A DNA stretch of 64,000 nucleotides from Pithys albifrons albifrons (taxonomy: Eukaryota > Chordata > Aves > Passeriformes > Thamnophilidae), in the NCBI RefSeq assembly GCF_047495875.1, contig NC_092480.1, forward strand, positions 1,426,001 to 1,490,000, read 5' to 3'. The notes under the pieces were generated by a model. The model saw only the letters and a list, made by a program, of their open reading frames with translations. It ran no database searches and was not told where the DNA came from. Of this stretch, positions 10,498-21,480 are shown in pieces; within the stretch, counting starts at the first letter, position 1, and every line of letters starts with the position of its first letter. Both the position numbers and the translations under genes were made by a program.

Positions 10498-12183
10498 TCA
10501 CAGGTACACGTTGAGGGTCTGCAGGATCATCTGGCGGCACAGCGGGCAGTTGCGCTGGTAGATGGCCTGTTGCAGGAGCACTTCAGTGCACTCCTGGCAC
10601 AGGCACAGGTGCCTGCAGGGCAGCAGCAGCACCGTCTTGGTTTGGTCCTGACAGATGACACACTTCTTGCGCTCCTCTTGCTCCTTCAGCAGCGCCCACG
10701 GGTCGCCATCCGCGGCTCCCTCGGCGCTCCCGGCGTTCCGCTGCTGATTCCTTGGATTCCCCCAGGCTGTGCCTGGCTCCTCCCTGGGCGCCTGGGGACG
10801 CTGTCCAGCTGCCCCACGGCTCAGGGCAGGGCGTGGCAGTGGCACCTCTGCCACCTCCGGCAGCTCGTCGTCATCATCCAGCACCCTGCCCAGTGTCACC
10901 CTGCCGTGGGCCGTCCCAGCACGTGGTGGTGCCACCAGTTCCTCGTCATCGTCCAGCACCTGGCCCAGTGTCCTCCTGCCGTGGGCTGTCCCAGCACGTG
11001 GTGGTGCCACCAGTTCCTCGTCATCGTCCAGCACCTGGCCCAGTGTCCTCCTGCCATGGGCTGTCCCAGCACGTGGTGGTGCCACCAGTTCCTCGTCATC
11101 GTCCAGCACCTGGCCCAGTGTCCTCCTGCCATGGGCTGTCCCAGCACGTGGTGGTGCCACCTGTGCCGCCTCCAGCAGCTCCTCGTCATCGTCCAGCACC
11201 CTGCCCAGTGTCACCCTGCCGTGGGCTGTCCCAGCACGTGGTGGTGCCACCAGCTCCTCGCCATAGCCCAGCACCGGCCCCAGCACCACCCTGCGGGGCG
11301 CCAGGGCTCTGGGCACGGCCACAGCGCCGCGCTGGGCACTGCCCTGGTTCATCCCTCTGCCTCCTCGGCTCCAGTTGGTCACCTGCAGGCTCCAGTCCAT
11401 CACCTGCAGCGCCCACTCCGCCAGCCTGCGCCAGGGCTGGGCGGCCACGGCCATGCCCAGGCTGAGGACGGCCACCTGGTAGAGCCGCCAGGCGTCCCTC
11501 TGCAGGCGCCGCGGGGCGGGCAGGGCGCGCAGGTGTGCCAGCAGGTGTGCCAGCAGCGTGCCCAGCAGCGCGGGGTTGAGCAGCAGCGCTCCGGCCGCCA
11601 CGAGCAGCAGCAGCAAGCCCAGCCCGTAGACATTGACGAAGAAAACGCTGACGAAGAGCTCGGCGGCGGCGCAGAGCAGCTCGAAGGCGAGCTGGCAGGG
11701 CGACCAGAGCAGGATGGAGAGGGCGATGGCGGCGCTGGACACGTGTGCGAGGCAGGCGGCGAGCAGCTCCGCGGCGCGGAGCAGCGGCGCGGCCAGCGCG
11801 TCCCCGAGCGCGGCCAGCAGCGTCAGCAGGTCCTGCGCGCCCAGCAGGCAGACGTTCAGCAGGCTGTTGGCCAGGTAGAGCAGCAGGCTGCCCGCGATGC
11901 CCAGCGCCTCGCCCGCCTGGCGGCACAGCGCCTGCCCCCCGCCCAGCGCCGCGCACACCCCGCGCTGCGCCAGCTCCCGGCCCCGCAGCGCCAGCGCCGC
12001 CGCGCCGCGCCCGGCCCGCACCAGCGCGTCCCCGCAGGCCGCGGGCAGCCCGCAGGCCGCGCACAGCACCCAGCGCAGCGCCGACACCAGCGAGGACACC
12101 AGGAAGAAGTTGAGGTCGAGCACCAGCAGCAGCAGGTCCAGCGCCAGGCGCAGCGCCCGCAGCAGCGCCAGCAGCGCCTCCAT
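10498..12183 (-). CDS. RNF26: RNF26, intronless RING E3 ubiquitin ligase, repeat-expanded
   Basis: ER multispanning RING E3 ligase; the mammalian protein organises perinuclear endosome positioning and ubiquitinates STING. One uninterrupted frame of 561 codons runs from ATG (cat at 12181-12183) to TGA (tca at 10498-10500); mammalian RNF26 is likewise intronless in its coding region but, as I recall, about 433 aa. The N-terminal half is made of leucine/alanine-rich hydrophobic segments (MEALLALLRALRLALDLLLL..., SILLWSPCQLAFELLC, FVNVYGLGLLLLLVAAGALL). The C-terminus is an IAP/MDM2-like RING with C508, C511, C523, H525, C529, C532, C546 and C549 all present, ending ILQTLNVYL. Between them, about residues 305-440 are an acidic tandem repeat that accounts for most of the extra length. 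The ATG overlaps a YY1-rich promoter. A 653-codon frame on the opposite strand is a GC-driven shadow. Confidence 0.95.
   Translation of the reverse strand: MEALLALLRALRLALDLLLLVLDLNFFLVSSLVSALRWVLCAACGLPAACGDALVRAGRGAAALALRGRELAQRGVCAALGGGQALCRQAGEALGIAGSLLLYLANSLLNVCLLGAQDLLTLLAALGDALAAPLLRAAELLAACLAHVSSAAIALSILLWSPCQLAFELLCAAAELFVSVFFVNVYGLGLLLLLVAAGALLLNPALLGTLLAHLLAHLRALPAPRRLQRDAWRLYQVAVLSLGMAVAAQPWRRLAEWALQVMDWSLQVTNWSRGGRGMNQGSAQRGAVAVPRALAPRRVVLGPVLGYGEELVAPPRAGTAHGRVTLGRVLDDDEELLEAAQVAPPRAGTAHGRRTLGQVLDDDEELVAPPRAGTAHGRRTLGQVLDDDEELVAPPRAGTAHGRRTLGQVLDDDEELVAPPRAGTAHGRVTLGRVLDDDDELPEVAEVPLPRPALSRGAAGQRPQAPREEPGTAWGNPRNQQRNAGSAEGAADGDPWALLKEQEERKKCVICQDQTKTVLLLPCRHLCLCQECTEVLLQQAIYQRNCPLCRQMILQTLNVYL
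10861..11325 (-). repeat. RNF26: In-frame 75-bp coding minisatellite inside RNF26
   Basis: Six head-to-tail copies, with period boundaries at 10936, 11011, 11086, 11161 and 11251. The three central copies are nearly identical and the outer ones diverged; one copy is 90 bp, carrying five extra codons. Each unit encodes 25 residues with the pattern VLDDDEELVAPPRAGTAHGR followed by RTLGQ. All length changes are multiples of three, so the frame through to the RING domain is kept. Confidence 0.92.
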
Positions 12184-12214
12184 GGCCGCTCAGCCGCGGG
12201 GACCCTCCGACATG

Positions 12215-12360
12215 GGCGCCGCCATCTTGCGCCGGAGGGCCGTGCAGCGCCGGGCCAATGGGCGGCGAGGCTCCGCCCCCAACCGCAGCTCATTGGGCGG
12301 TTTGGAGGACGCGGCGGGGGCGCTGTCCGCTGGGCCACGCCCACTGCCGCGCATTTAAAG
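12215..12360 (-). promoter_or_regulatory. RNF26: RNF26 CpG-rich promoter
   Basis: Upstream of the RNF26 ATG on the minus strand are a perfect YY1 initiator-type motif (GCAAGATGGCGGC, plus-strand gccgccatcttgc ending at 12230), a CCAAT box on the plus strand at 12255-12259, an ATTGG (CCAAT on minus) at 12292-12296, and an Sp1-like GC box near 12268-12275. The YY1 motif sits 40-50 bp upstream of the ATG, as in many TATA-less housekeeping genes. Confidence 0.7.
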
Positions 12361-12439
12361 GGCCAGCGCGGCTCGTTATCGCCGAGCGCTCCGCCCACCC
12401 CCGGGCGCCGTCGGGTCTCGCCACTGATTAAACCTGAAA

Positions 12440-13720
12440 GGTGCCAATTTTAATATTGAAATTATATTTTATTGTGTTTTACAGTATATTTTATATTATA
12501 TTTGTATTATATGTTGTATTATAGTTCATATCATATTTTATAGTTTATAGTTCATATTATATTTCTTATTATTTGATAATATTTTATATTATAGTTGTAT
12601 TATAGTATTATATTTCATATTTATTTCATTATATTTCATATTGATTTCATTATATTTCACATTTATTTCATTCTATTCATATTATATTTTATATTTTACA
12701 GTATGATATATATTTTATATTTTATTATATTTTATATTATAGTTGTATTATATTTCATATTTTATATTTTATAGTTCGTATTATACTTCTTATTATTTTA
12801 TTATATTTTATATTATAGTTGTATTATATTTCATATTTATTTCATTATATTTCTTATTTATTTAATTATATTTATATTATATTTTATATTTTCAGTATGA
12901 TTTATATTTTATATTTTATTATATTTTATATTATAGTTGTATTATATTATATTTTATATTACAGTTATATTTCTTATTTATTTCATTATAATTATATTAC
13001 ATTTTTTACTTTACATTATATTGTATATTTTATTATAATTTATATTATATTTTAATTCTATTTTCTGTTATATTTTATTATATTTTATATTATATTTTTA
13101 TTCTATTTTCTGTTATATTTTATTATATTTGATTATATTTTATATTATATTTTTATTCTATTTTCTGTTATATTTTATTATATTTTATTATATTTTATTA
13201 TATTTTACATTACAAAATCAAAATTGCATCGCAGCACAACAATTATTGCAATATCTTTATAATTTATAATATACATAATTTATTAAATCCTGAACATAAT
13301 GATGTTTAATATTCCATTACAATATAAAAGTCATATTACAATATAAAAATTATATCACACTACATGATAATACATATTGTAATGCGATGTATATTACATA
13401 GAATATTTATATTTATATTATATGTAATATATATAACATTACATATGTCATATTACATACAATATATTACATATAATTGCGTGTATATTACATATAATAT
13501 TTATATTATATATATTACATATAATAAATTACATATTATTGCACATCTATTACATATAATATTTATATTATACAATGTATTAATATAATAGGATATATCA
13601 TCTTATATTACTGATATGAACTATTTTAAATTAATGTTAATTATTTTATTTCAATTGGATGCCTTTAAATCATAATAATATATAAAATTAACAGCAATAT
13701 AAAATTAAATTTATAACATT
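12440..13720. repeat. A/T low-complexity block (TATATTTTATTATA type)
   Basis: About 1.3 kb of nearly pure A and T with quasi-tandem units such as tatattttattatattttat and, towards the end, tatattacatataatattta. G and C are rare. The edges are sharp: within 80 bp the DNA passes from a CpG promoter to this block. Open frames inside are meaningless by composition. Confidence 0.93.
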
Positions 13721-13904
13721 GTGTTCCCTGTGTGGAATTGGATCCGCCCCACTCCAGCCAGAGGAAAAGCTCTCGGGCAGGAGCCCCTCGCACTGGCCTG
13801 GGATGCTCCGAGCTGTTCCCTGCAGGAATCCGAAAACGGAGCCCGGATCGGGTCCCAGCCCGAGGTTCCATCCCCGGGGCAGGTCCTGCCCTCCCTGCCG
13901 GGCC

Positions 13905-14832
13905 AGAGCCTCGGGCTGTGCCCGGGGATGCTCCAGCCCCAGAGCCTCGGGCTGTGCCCAGGGATGCTCCAGCCCCAGAGCCTCGGGCTGTGCCCCGGGG
14001 ATGCTCCAGCCCCAGAGCCTCGGGCTGTGCCCGGGGATGCTCCAGCCCCAGAGCCTCGGGCTGTGCCCAGGGATGCTCCAGCCCCAGAGCCTCGGGCTGT
14101 GCCCCGGGGATGCTCCAGCCCCAGAGCCTCGGGCTGTGCCCGGGGATGCTCCAGCCCCAGAGCCTCGGGCTGTGCCCGGGGATGCTCCAGCCCCAGAGCC
14201 TCGGGCTGTGCCCGGGGATGCTCCAGCCCCAAAAACCCCTCGGGCTGTGCCCGGGGATGCTCCAGCCCCAGAGCCTCGGGCTGTGCCCGGGGATGCTCCA
14301 GCCCCAAAAACCCCTCGGGCTGTGCCCGGGGATGCTCCAGCCCCAGAGCCTCGGGCTGTGCCCGGGGATGCTCCAGCCCCAGAGCCTCGGGCTGTGCCCG
14401 GGGATGCTCCAGCCCCAAAAAACCCTCGGGCTGTGCCCGGGGATGCTCCAGCCCCAGAGCCTCGGGCTGTGCCCGGGGATGCTCCAGCCCCAGAGCCTCG
14501 GGCTGTGCCCGGGGATGCTCCAGCCCCAGAGCCTCGGGCTGTGCCCGGGGATGCTCCAGCCCCAAACCCTCGGGCTGTGCCCGGGGATGCTCCAGCCCCA
14601 GAGCCTCGGGTTGTGCCCGGGGATGCTCCAGCCCCAAAAAACCCTCGGGCTGTGCCCGGGGGATGCTCCAGCCCCAGAGCCTCGGGCTGTGCCCGGGGAT
14701 GCTCCAGCCCCAGAGCCTCGGGCTGTGCCCGGGGATGCTCCAGCCCCAGAGCCTCGGGCTGTGCCCGGGGATGCTCCAGCCCCAAAAAACCCTCGGGTTG
14801 TGCCCGGGGATGCTCCAGCCCCAGAGCCTTGG
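13905..14832. repeat. 36-bp GC-rich minisatellite, about 26 copies
   Basis: Direct head-to-tail array of a 36-bp unit beginning ggatgctccagccccagagc and ending ggctgtgcccgg. Several units carry variants in which ccagagcc is replaced by ccaaaaacc or ccaaacc. Because 36 is a multiple of three, all six frames stay open, which produces spurious ORFs of 300-536 codons on both strands. Confidence 0.95.
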
Positions 14833-17150
14833 GCGGGGGTGACAATCTCAGGAAAACCCAGCCCTGGAGCCCAAGGCTTTTTAGCAGGGGCGAGCCAGGG
14901 CACGGAATGCTGAGCCAGGGAAAGATTCTGCAGCACAGGAGGCACCGGGGCAGCACCACAGGAGGCACCGGGGCAGCCCCACAGGGGGCACTGGGGCAGC
15001 ACCACAGCCCCGCGGGGCAGCACCAGGGCTGGGGACCCTCCTGCAGCTCCTCCCTCCGTATTCCCCCCGGACACCCCGAGCCGGTGCAGGGCGCACATCC
15101 TGACACCTCTGCGTGGGCTGGTGCTGCTCCTCCAGCCGCGTCTGTCTGTCTGTCCGTGCTCGGGCTCTGTCCGGCTGTCTGGCCCCCCGCCAGCCCTGTC
15201 TCCTCCCTGCCCGGCCGGCGCTGGCCGCGGGTTCCTGGATCCGCACGTCACCGAGCCGGGATGCTTTCAGCATTTATGGTGATGTTTGCGTTTCTCATCG
15301 CTTCGCCAAGCGGGAGACGGGAAAAGTGAGCCGAGCCAAGGGCAGGGCGTGCTCTGCTCCCTCGCTGCCCGCAGCGGTGCACCTGCCTGGCCCTGCCCGC
15401 TCCTGGAGCCTGCCCGGGGCACCCCGGGGGGCTCGGGCGGCAGTGCCGGGGGTGCGGGGGCTGCAGCCCGTGGAGTTCGTGGCTCCGTAGCGATTTCTCC
15501 ATCCCTCCCCCGTGCTTCGTGACTGTTCAGCTGCACAGCGTCCAGACCTGCTGGGCAGAGGCACAGGCTCAGGGTGCCCAGCACGGGGCCAGGAGGGGCT
15601 GGAAGCCCCGGGATAGCTCAGACTGGAACAGCGATTGGGTTGGAGCAGAGCAGAGCAGGGCTTTGGGTGCTGGGAGGGAAAACCCTTCCTGGGTTTCTGT
15701 GAGGGGATAAAGTTCCCTGACAGGGAGCCTGGCAGCTGGGCTGTGGATGGGACACCTTGCAAGGAGGGTCCCCCCCACTGTCCCTCGATTGCTGGAGGTC
15801 TGGGAATGATGCCCCCGTGCTCCCAGCTGTGCCCGTGGCAGCTGCTGGCAGCAGGACAGGGTGGGCCCTGCCTGTGAGCTCCCTCCCCTCCTCATCCTCA
15901 CTGCTCCGTGGGCATGGGGCAGGCAGGGCTCTGCTGCTGCCCAGGGCCACCCCAGCCCACCCTGAGGATGCAGAGCTGGGGCTGTGTGTAGGTCCTGCTG
16001 CCCTGCCCTGGCTGCAGAGCCCGGGCTGTGTGTGGGTCCCCTGCTCTGCCTGCAGAGCCCGGGCTGTGTGTGGGTTCCCTGCTCTGCCCTGCCCTGCCCT
16101 GCCCAGGTCGGGAAACAGCAGCCAGAGGATGCCTGGGCACGGAGACAGGCCCTGCAGTCCCGTGCTCACAGCCCAGCCTCAAACAATGGCTCATTTCGGT
16201 GCATCCGCTCCGGAAAATCCCCCGTCCCCACTCGGGCTCAGCTCCAGGATGGCGTGGCTTGCTCTTCCTCTGGCCTTCCCTTGGCCTTGGAGGTGCAGGT
16301 GATGGTATCCCCCAAGGCACGTATCCCTGCTGGCAGGGAACAGCTGCCAGCTGCCCCAAGGCTGCAGGAAGGGTTGGGAGCTGCAGGGAGCCCATCCCTC
16401 TGTCCCCAGCAGCCAAAGGCACTTTCCCTGCCTTTTTCCACCCTGCAGAGCTGTGGAAGAGCAGGAGCACAAGGGCTGCCCACTGTGTTTCTGGAGGGCT
16501 GTGTGTCTCCCCACGGTGGGAGCTGGGATCTCTCTCTCCTCCTGGAGTCTGGCCAGACAGTCCTGGGAAAAGCAAGTCCTCTTCCATGGGAAAGTCCTGC
16601 AAGGAGAAATTCCTGCTCAGCCAGGCCAGCCCCACAGTTCCCCTGGGCCTGGTGCTTCAGCGTGTCCCCAGTGCTGTGGGGCCAGTGGTGTGGGGAGGTG
16701 GGATGGGCACTGTGCCCTGCCTGCTGCCTTTACCAGGCAACCTTTGTCCCTTGTTCCTCTACACAGGGAGCCTTCCCCAAAGCCTCCAGAGGGATCCCCT
16801 GCCAGAGGGGCTGCCCCAAAGCTGGGGCTGGCCTTGCTCCTGCCTGGGGCTCATCTCTTTCAGGCTTTCTCACAGTCCATCCTGTGAGCCCTCCTAGGGA
16901 GCCCCAAGCCCTGCAGCCAAAGCGGGCAGGAAGACACCCCTGGCTGGCACAGGGAGTGTTGCTGGTTCCCCACACTGGCTTCTCCTCCCTCCCTTTGCCG
17001 CAGGGAGCCAGGAAAGGTGGATCACAGGGTGCACAGGGCATTCCTGCTGCCCCTGGGCAGCCCTCGAGGGATTTCCATGCAGGCACTGGCTGCAGCTGCC
17101 CCCCCCCAGAGGGGCTTCCATGGCCGGATCTGTCCCTTTGTGGGGGCGAG
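14833..17150. other. Intergenic GC-rich DNA with short duplications
   Basis: No gene is recognised. Short direct duplications occur at 14936-15000 (aggaggcaccggggcag) and at 15970-16090 (three copies of a unit around gagcccgggctgtgtgtggg). Long ORFs here lack homology that I recognise and overlap each other on both strands. Confidence 0.4.
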
Positions 17151-17221
17151 TGCCCGGCCCTGGCCCGTGTGGCGCCGGGACAATGGGGCCTTTTTCCGGC
17201 CGGCGCTGGAGGGAGATGGAC

Positions 17222-17262
17222 TCGGAAGACTTCCGAAGGAAAAATGTAGTTTATAAATAGCC
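17222..17262 (+). promoter_or_regulatory. Orphan TATA box with palindromic ETS-like site
   Basis: TATAAATAG at 17252-17260 matches a strong TATA box. About 20 bp upstream lies the palindrome TCGGAAGACTTCCGA, two inverted GGAAG ETS cores. No recognisable gene starts downstream on the plus strand before MCAM, so it may drive a non-coding RNA or be fortuitous. Confidence 0.35.
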
Positions 17263-20200
17263 ATCCCCGGGCTCCCGGCTCTCCAGTCAGCCCCCATCCC
17301 ACCCCACCCCTCCCCAAAGCTGCCCCTTGCATGGGGGTGGCAGTGCAGCAGGGCTGGCAGAGGAGCCTGGCACACACACGTGAGCAGCGCAGTGCAAAGC
17401 GTGTGTGAGGGGCCAGTCCGTGGCTGTCCCCACCCTGTCCCAGGGCTGCACCTGCTCTGGGACGTGGGGCTGCTGTACCCCCAGCATGCTGAGTGACAGG
17501 CTGGTGGGCACAGGGTCCTTCTCCCTGGGTCATGTCCGTGGCTGTCGGCTGGCTGAGGTTCCCCCAGGAGCGCTCGCTGCCCCAGCTGTCCTTGTCCATC
17601 CTTCCCACACTCAGCAAGGCTCTGGCACCCCGGGCAGGGTGTGAGGGCGGGCTGTGTGCTGTGGGGCTGGGTGACCCTTGCCAGCTTGGCTCCTTTCTGG
17701 GGCTTTGCCACTGCTCTGTATCTGCTGAGCCCTTGGCCATGCCCGTGCAGCTGCTCCAGGAGATCGCGCTCGTCCGGCACAGAAATCCAGATGTCACCTT
17801 CCCCCCCGCCTTCAGCTCCTTTCCTTCCTCCACCCTCCCTGCTCCTGGCTGGCTCCCGCTCCTGGCCCCTCCTGAGTGAAGGCCCTGTAGCCATGGTTAA
17901 TAATCCCCTCAGAAAGGCCCTGCAGAAGAGGAGAGGAAGGAGAGGGGAGACACAAAGGAGCCGCTGAGAGCCCAGCTGAGGAAGGGGTTGGAAGGAGGTG
18001 TTTTCCTGAGCTGAATGACAGGGGGCATCGAAGAGGGCTCCCAGGGGTGAACAGAGATGGGGTGGAGGCACCCTCATGGCACATAGAATATCCCACCCCT
18101 TCTTTCCTTCCACCAGGAAATGGGCAGCCAGAGGTCAGACATCCCAGGCAGGTTCCTATACTTACCCCAGACTGCAACACATTGTGTGAGCCCTAAAGTA
18201 CCCCAAAATGCAGCACTAGGGACTGGCAGGATGGTGCCCCAGGGGCAGTGATCCTCAGCACTGCCATGCCCCAGTGGCAGGGACACACTGGCTGCTCCTG
18301 GGGTGGTGTAGGAAAGCACAGCACTGGCCACATCCCGTCCCTTCCCTGGGGATGGGGCCCCTCTCGGCCCTGGCGGTGTTGTGTGAAGAGGTGCAGCCCT
18401 GGGTGGATGCAGCTGGCAGCTTCTGCCCTGCAGAGCTGCCCTTGGATCCCCCTGGAACTGTGTGGGGAGCCAGGACAGCCAGCATTCCATCAGCACTGGC
18501 ACTGGAGAGAGGCAACCAGCACAGAGCACCCCAGGCACCTCACAGAGCCCCCCTGAGCTTCTCTGGGCTCCACAGGCATGGCTGGAGGCTGCAGGTATTG
18601 GGCACAGAGTCCCCTTTACCCACCTGGGACACACTGAGCCACATGCCAGGACATGCACAGCGAGAGCACAGAGCTGGCACAGCCCAGCTCCCTCTGGCAG
18701 CATCCCCAGGTGCCCAAATCAGCAGGGATCTCACTGGGAGGGCAGGGGGAGGTGGAAGGGGCTGAGCTGTGTGCTGGGGTGCAGCCTGTGCTCAGCCCCA
18801 GGCCTCGTGCCTGGCTCTGTGCTGGCCACTGCTGCGGAGAGCCAGGCCCAGCAGGGGCCAGAGGAGAGAGGCAAATGCAATTACACCCTTCCAGATCATT
18901 CCTGCAACCTGCGATGCTCAGATAACGCCGGGTAATCAGCCCTGCCCTGGGCACGGTTCTGTGCATCCCAGGCTCCCAGAATCTGTGCCAGGAACTGCCA
19001 AACCCCACCACTGCCATGGGCAGAGCTGCCTGCCCGGGCACAGCCTCGCCTGAGGGGTGGCAGGAGGGATGGAGCAAGAGGAGAGCACTGGGATCAATAT
19101 TCCCTCCACTGCCAGAGAGTGAGAGCTGTGAGATCTCCTCTGGGTCTCAGGTGGGACCAGAGCTGTGCTTCCCACCCTGGCTGAGCGTGTGGGACCACGA
19201 CCCGGGAGCCTGATCCACACTGTTTGTGTGCACTGCTGTCATTGGGTGCCAAAGGCAAATCCATTAAGCAAGCAAATAAACCAGAAGGCACGAGATCAGG
19301 CAGCAGGGAGGGAAGATGAAGGTGGCCAGCCTGCCACGCTCCCCACGCAGAGACCCCGAGCCCACCGGGTGCCACACACAGCGCGACGGGGCGATTTCAT
19401 GCCATCTGTTCATGCTTTGCTTTCAAGTCCTGCCTGTCTTCCCCAGAACAATTGGTTTGATAGGGAAAAAAGCCCCAAGTTTTCTTCACAATTAAACACA
19501 CCAAAGCCCAACAACTGGAGACACAGCCATGCAGTAAAGAGCAGGAGGCTGTTTGAGGGTGGCACGTTCCCCGCCGCAGGGGCTCACCAGCCTGTTTTCT
19601 CCAGGGAAGGGCATTGCCCTTTCCAACTGCTGGGAATTTTCCTGCAGAGGTTTTCTTAGCAACATTCTGTTTTATTTTTAACGTGGAATAAAAGTTAGCC
19701 CCGGAACAAAATGCACCAGCAGTGTGTCATCTGGGTTCTCCCTCTCCTTTGCTTGACTTGGTGGGTGCTTTCCTGTGGGAGTGGGGGACCCCTTGGGCCC
19801 CCTTCCCTCGCAGGGTGGCATTTGTGGGGCTTAAATTGTGAAGTTGAAGATCCCTTTCCTTGCTGCAAGGAGAGCAGAGCCTGGTGCTGGATCCTGCTCT
19901 TTGGAGGGAAAGAGTGAACATGTCAGGGGGTTCTGAGTCCTGGGCACACACTCAGAGGGTGTCTTTACCCACCACAGACAGGGAGCTCCTGCCATCAGCT
20001 GTGGGATCATCCCAGCACTGCAGCCATAGGGCTGCAGAGCAGCTCCCAAGCATCCTGTGGGTGATGGCACAGCTCCCTTGCACTTGTTCCTCCCGGCAAA
20101 GGGCGGAGGCCTCCCCTCTCCAGCGGCAGCACAAGGGCTCTGAGCCTTATCGCTGCCCAGCATTGCCATTTTAAGCAACTAATCCTATGGGGAAAAAATT

Positions 20201-21480
20201 TAATCATTTCCGATGAATCATCAAGACTATTTGGCTGGGAAAGTGTTGTGTGGGGGGGTGCTAGTCAGGCATGAAGAGGAGGAGGAGGAGGAGGTGGAGG
20301 AGGTGGAGGAGGAGGGCATGGGAAGGGCCTCCGCATGGCACCAGCAGGGGAGCAGGGCTGGGGGCCAGCACAGGGGGCTGGTGGCGTGAGAGGTGCCTGG
20401 GGATTCCCGGGAGGAATGCTGTGCCTCAGGGGAACCCTCAGCCCAGCCCTTGAGTGGCTCAGGGAGGGTCAGAGGTGCAGCCCATGATGCCTGGGCCCTG
20501 GAGAACAAGTCCTACTGCAGGGAAAGCAAGCAGAGGAGAGAAAAGTGTGTGCGAAGGTTCAGAGCCCCTGGGCTGGGAGCTGGAGGAGAGTGATGAGGTG
20601 GAGGCAGCTCTGGGTCTGTCCTTGGGTGGGATGATCCCGAATCAGTCAGCTTTGGGAGTCCTGTGAATGGGGCAGGAGTTGGGTAAATAGGACTTTGAGA
20701 GGTCAGAAACCCCCAGTGTTTTGTCCTCCAACACAGCCGCCCTGGCTCTGACTGACCGGGGGAAACCGAGGCACCGAGCCAGGCTGTGACGGGGCACTGG
20801 CCCTGGGGGTCCTGGCCGGTTGGCTCTGGGCAACTCTCAGCAACCTGCGGGGGTTTGCTGTGCTCCTCCGGGGTCTGCCTCAGGCTGTGTTGGGCTGGGT
20901 GATTACCCCTGGATAATGGGAGCCTTGTGCATCCCCGCGAACCCCCCCGCCCCGGGTCGGCCCCGGCGCGCACCGGGCAGCGCCTCCACAGCCGCCCCTT
21001 TCAGCGACAGCTGCGCGGGGGCTCGGCCACCAATCGCTGTGCCCTGGGGCCCTGCCTTGGGGGCAGGATGGGGGCTCTCTGTGGCACTGGGCACACCAAG
21101 CGGGGTGCCAGCCCTGCAGACCTCGGTGACCTGCCTGGGACACACTCGGGGCACGACCCTGCTAAGCCCCCGCACTGCCCAGGTGCCTCTCCGAGCCCAG
21201 GCAATAACAAAGAGTAGTTTGCTTCCCCCACCCCGATTTCTGGGTTTGCTCTGCGGGTTCAAAGGTGACCCAGCAGCGGCGTCTGGGCTTTGGGGCGGCG
21301 TGGGGGCTGAGCAGGGACAGCAGGTCGCTCCTCATCGCCCCCGCTGCCACCTGCACATTGGACTCTGCGGGACTGTCCCTGCCGCCGGCGTTCCCCAAAC
21401 CCCACGGAAAACAACACTCCGTCTGTGAGAGATTCCACCTCCAGCGCCCGCCTGTCTGCCTGGCCCAGCCCGTGCACGCC
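17263..21480. other. Intergenic upstream of MCAM, candidate non-coding elements
   Basis: No gene is recognised. Non-repetitive islands that are A/T-richer than their surroundings and carry factor-like motifs occur near 17895-17910 (ggttaataatc, HNF1-like), 18870-18935 (tgcaattac, cagataac), 19230-19540, 19640-19710 (with an AATAAA at 19687) and 20160-20240. A GGA-rich simple repeat occupies 20272-20316. They are candidate enhancers of MCAM by position only. Confidence 0.35.

Noticed and set aside
10492..12453. 653-codon open frame on the plus strand over RNF26
   Set aside because: Antisense shadow of the GC-rich RNF26 coding sequence; low-complexity Gln/Ala/Arg composition, and the minus strand carries the RING motif.
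13665..15329. Frames of 308-536 codons on both strands
   Set aside because: Produced by the 36-bp minisatellite, whose period is a multiple of three, so every frame stays open.
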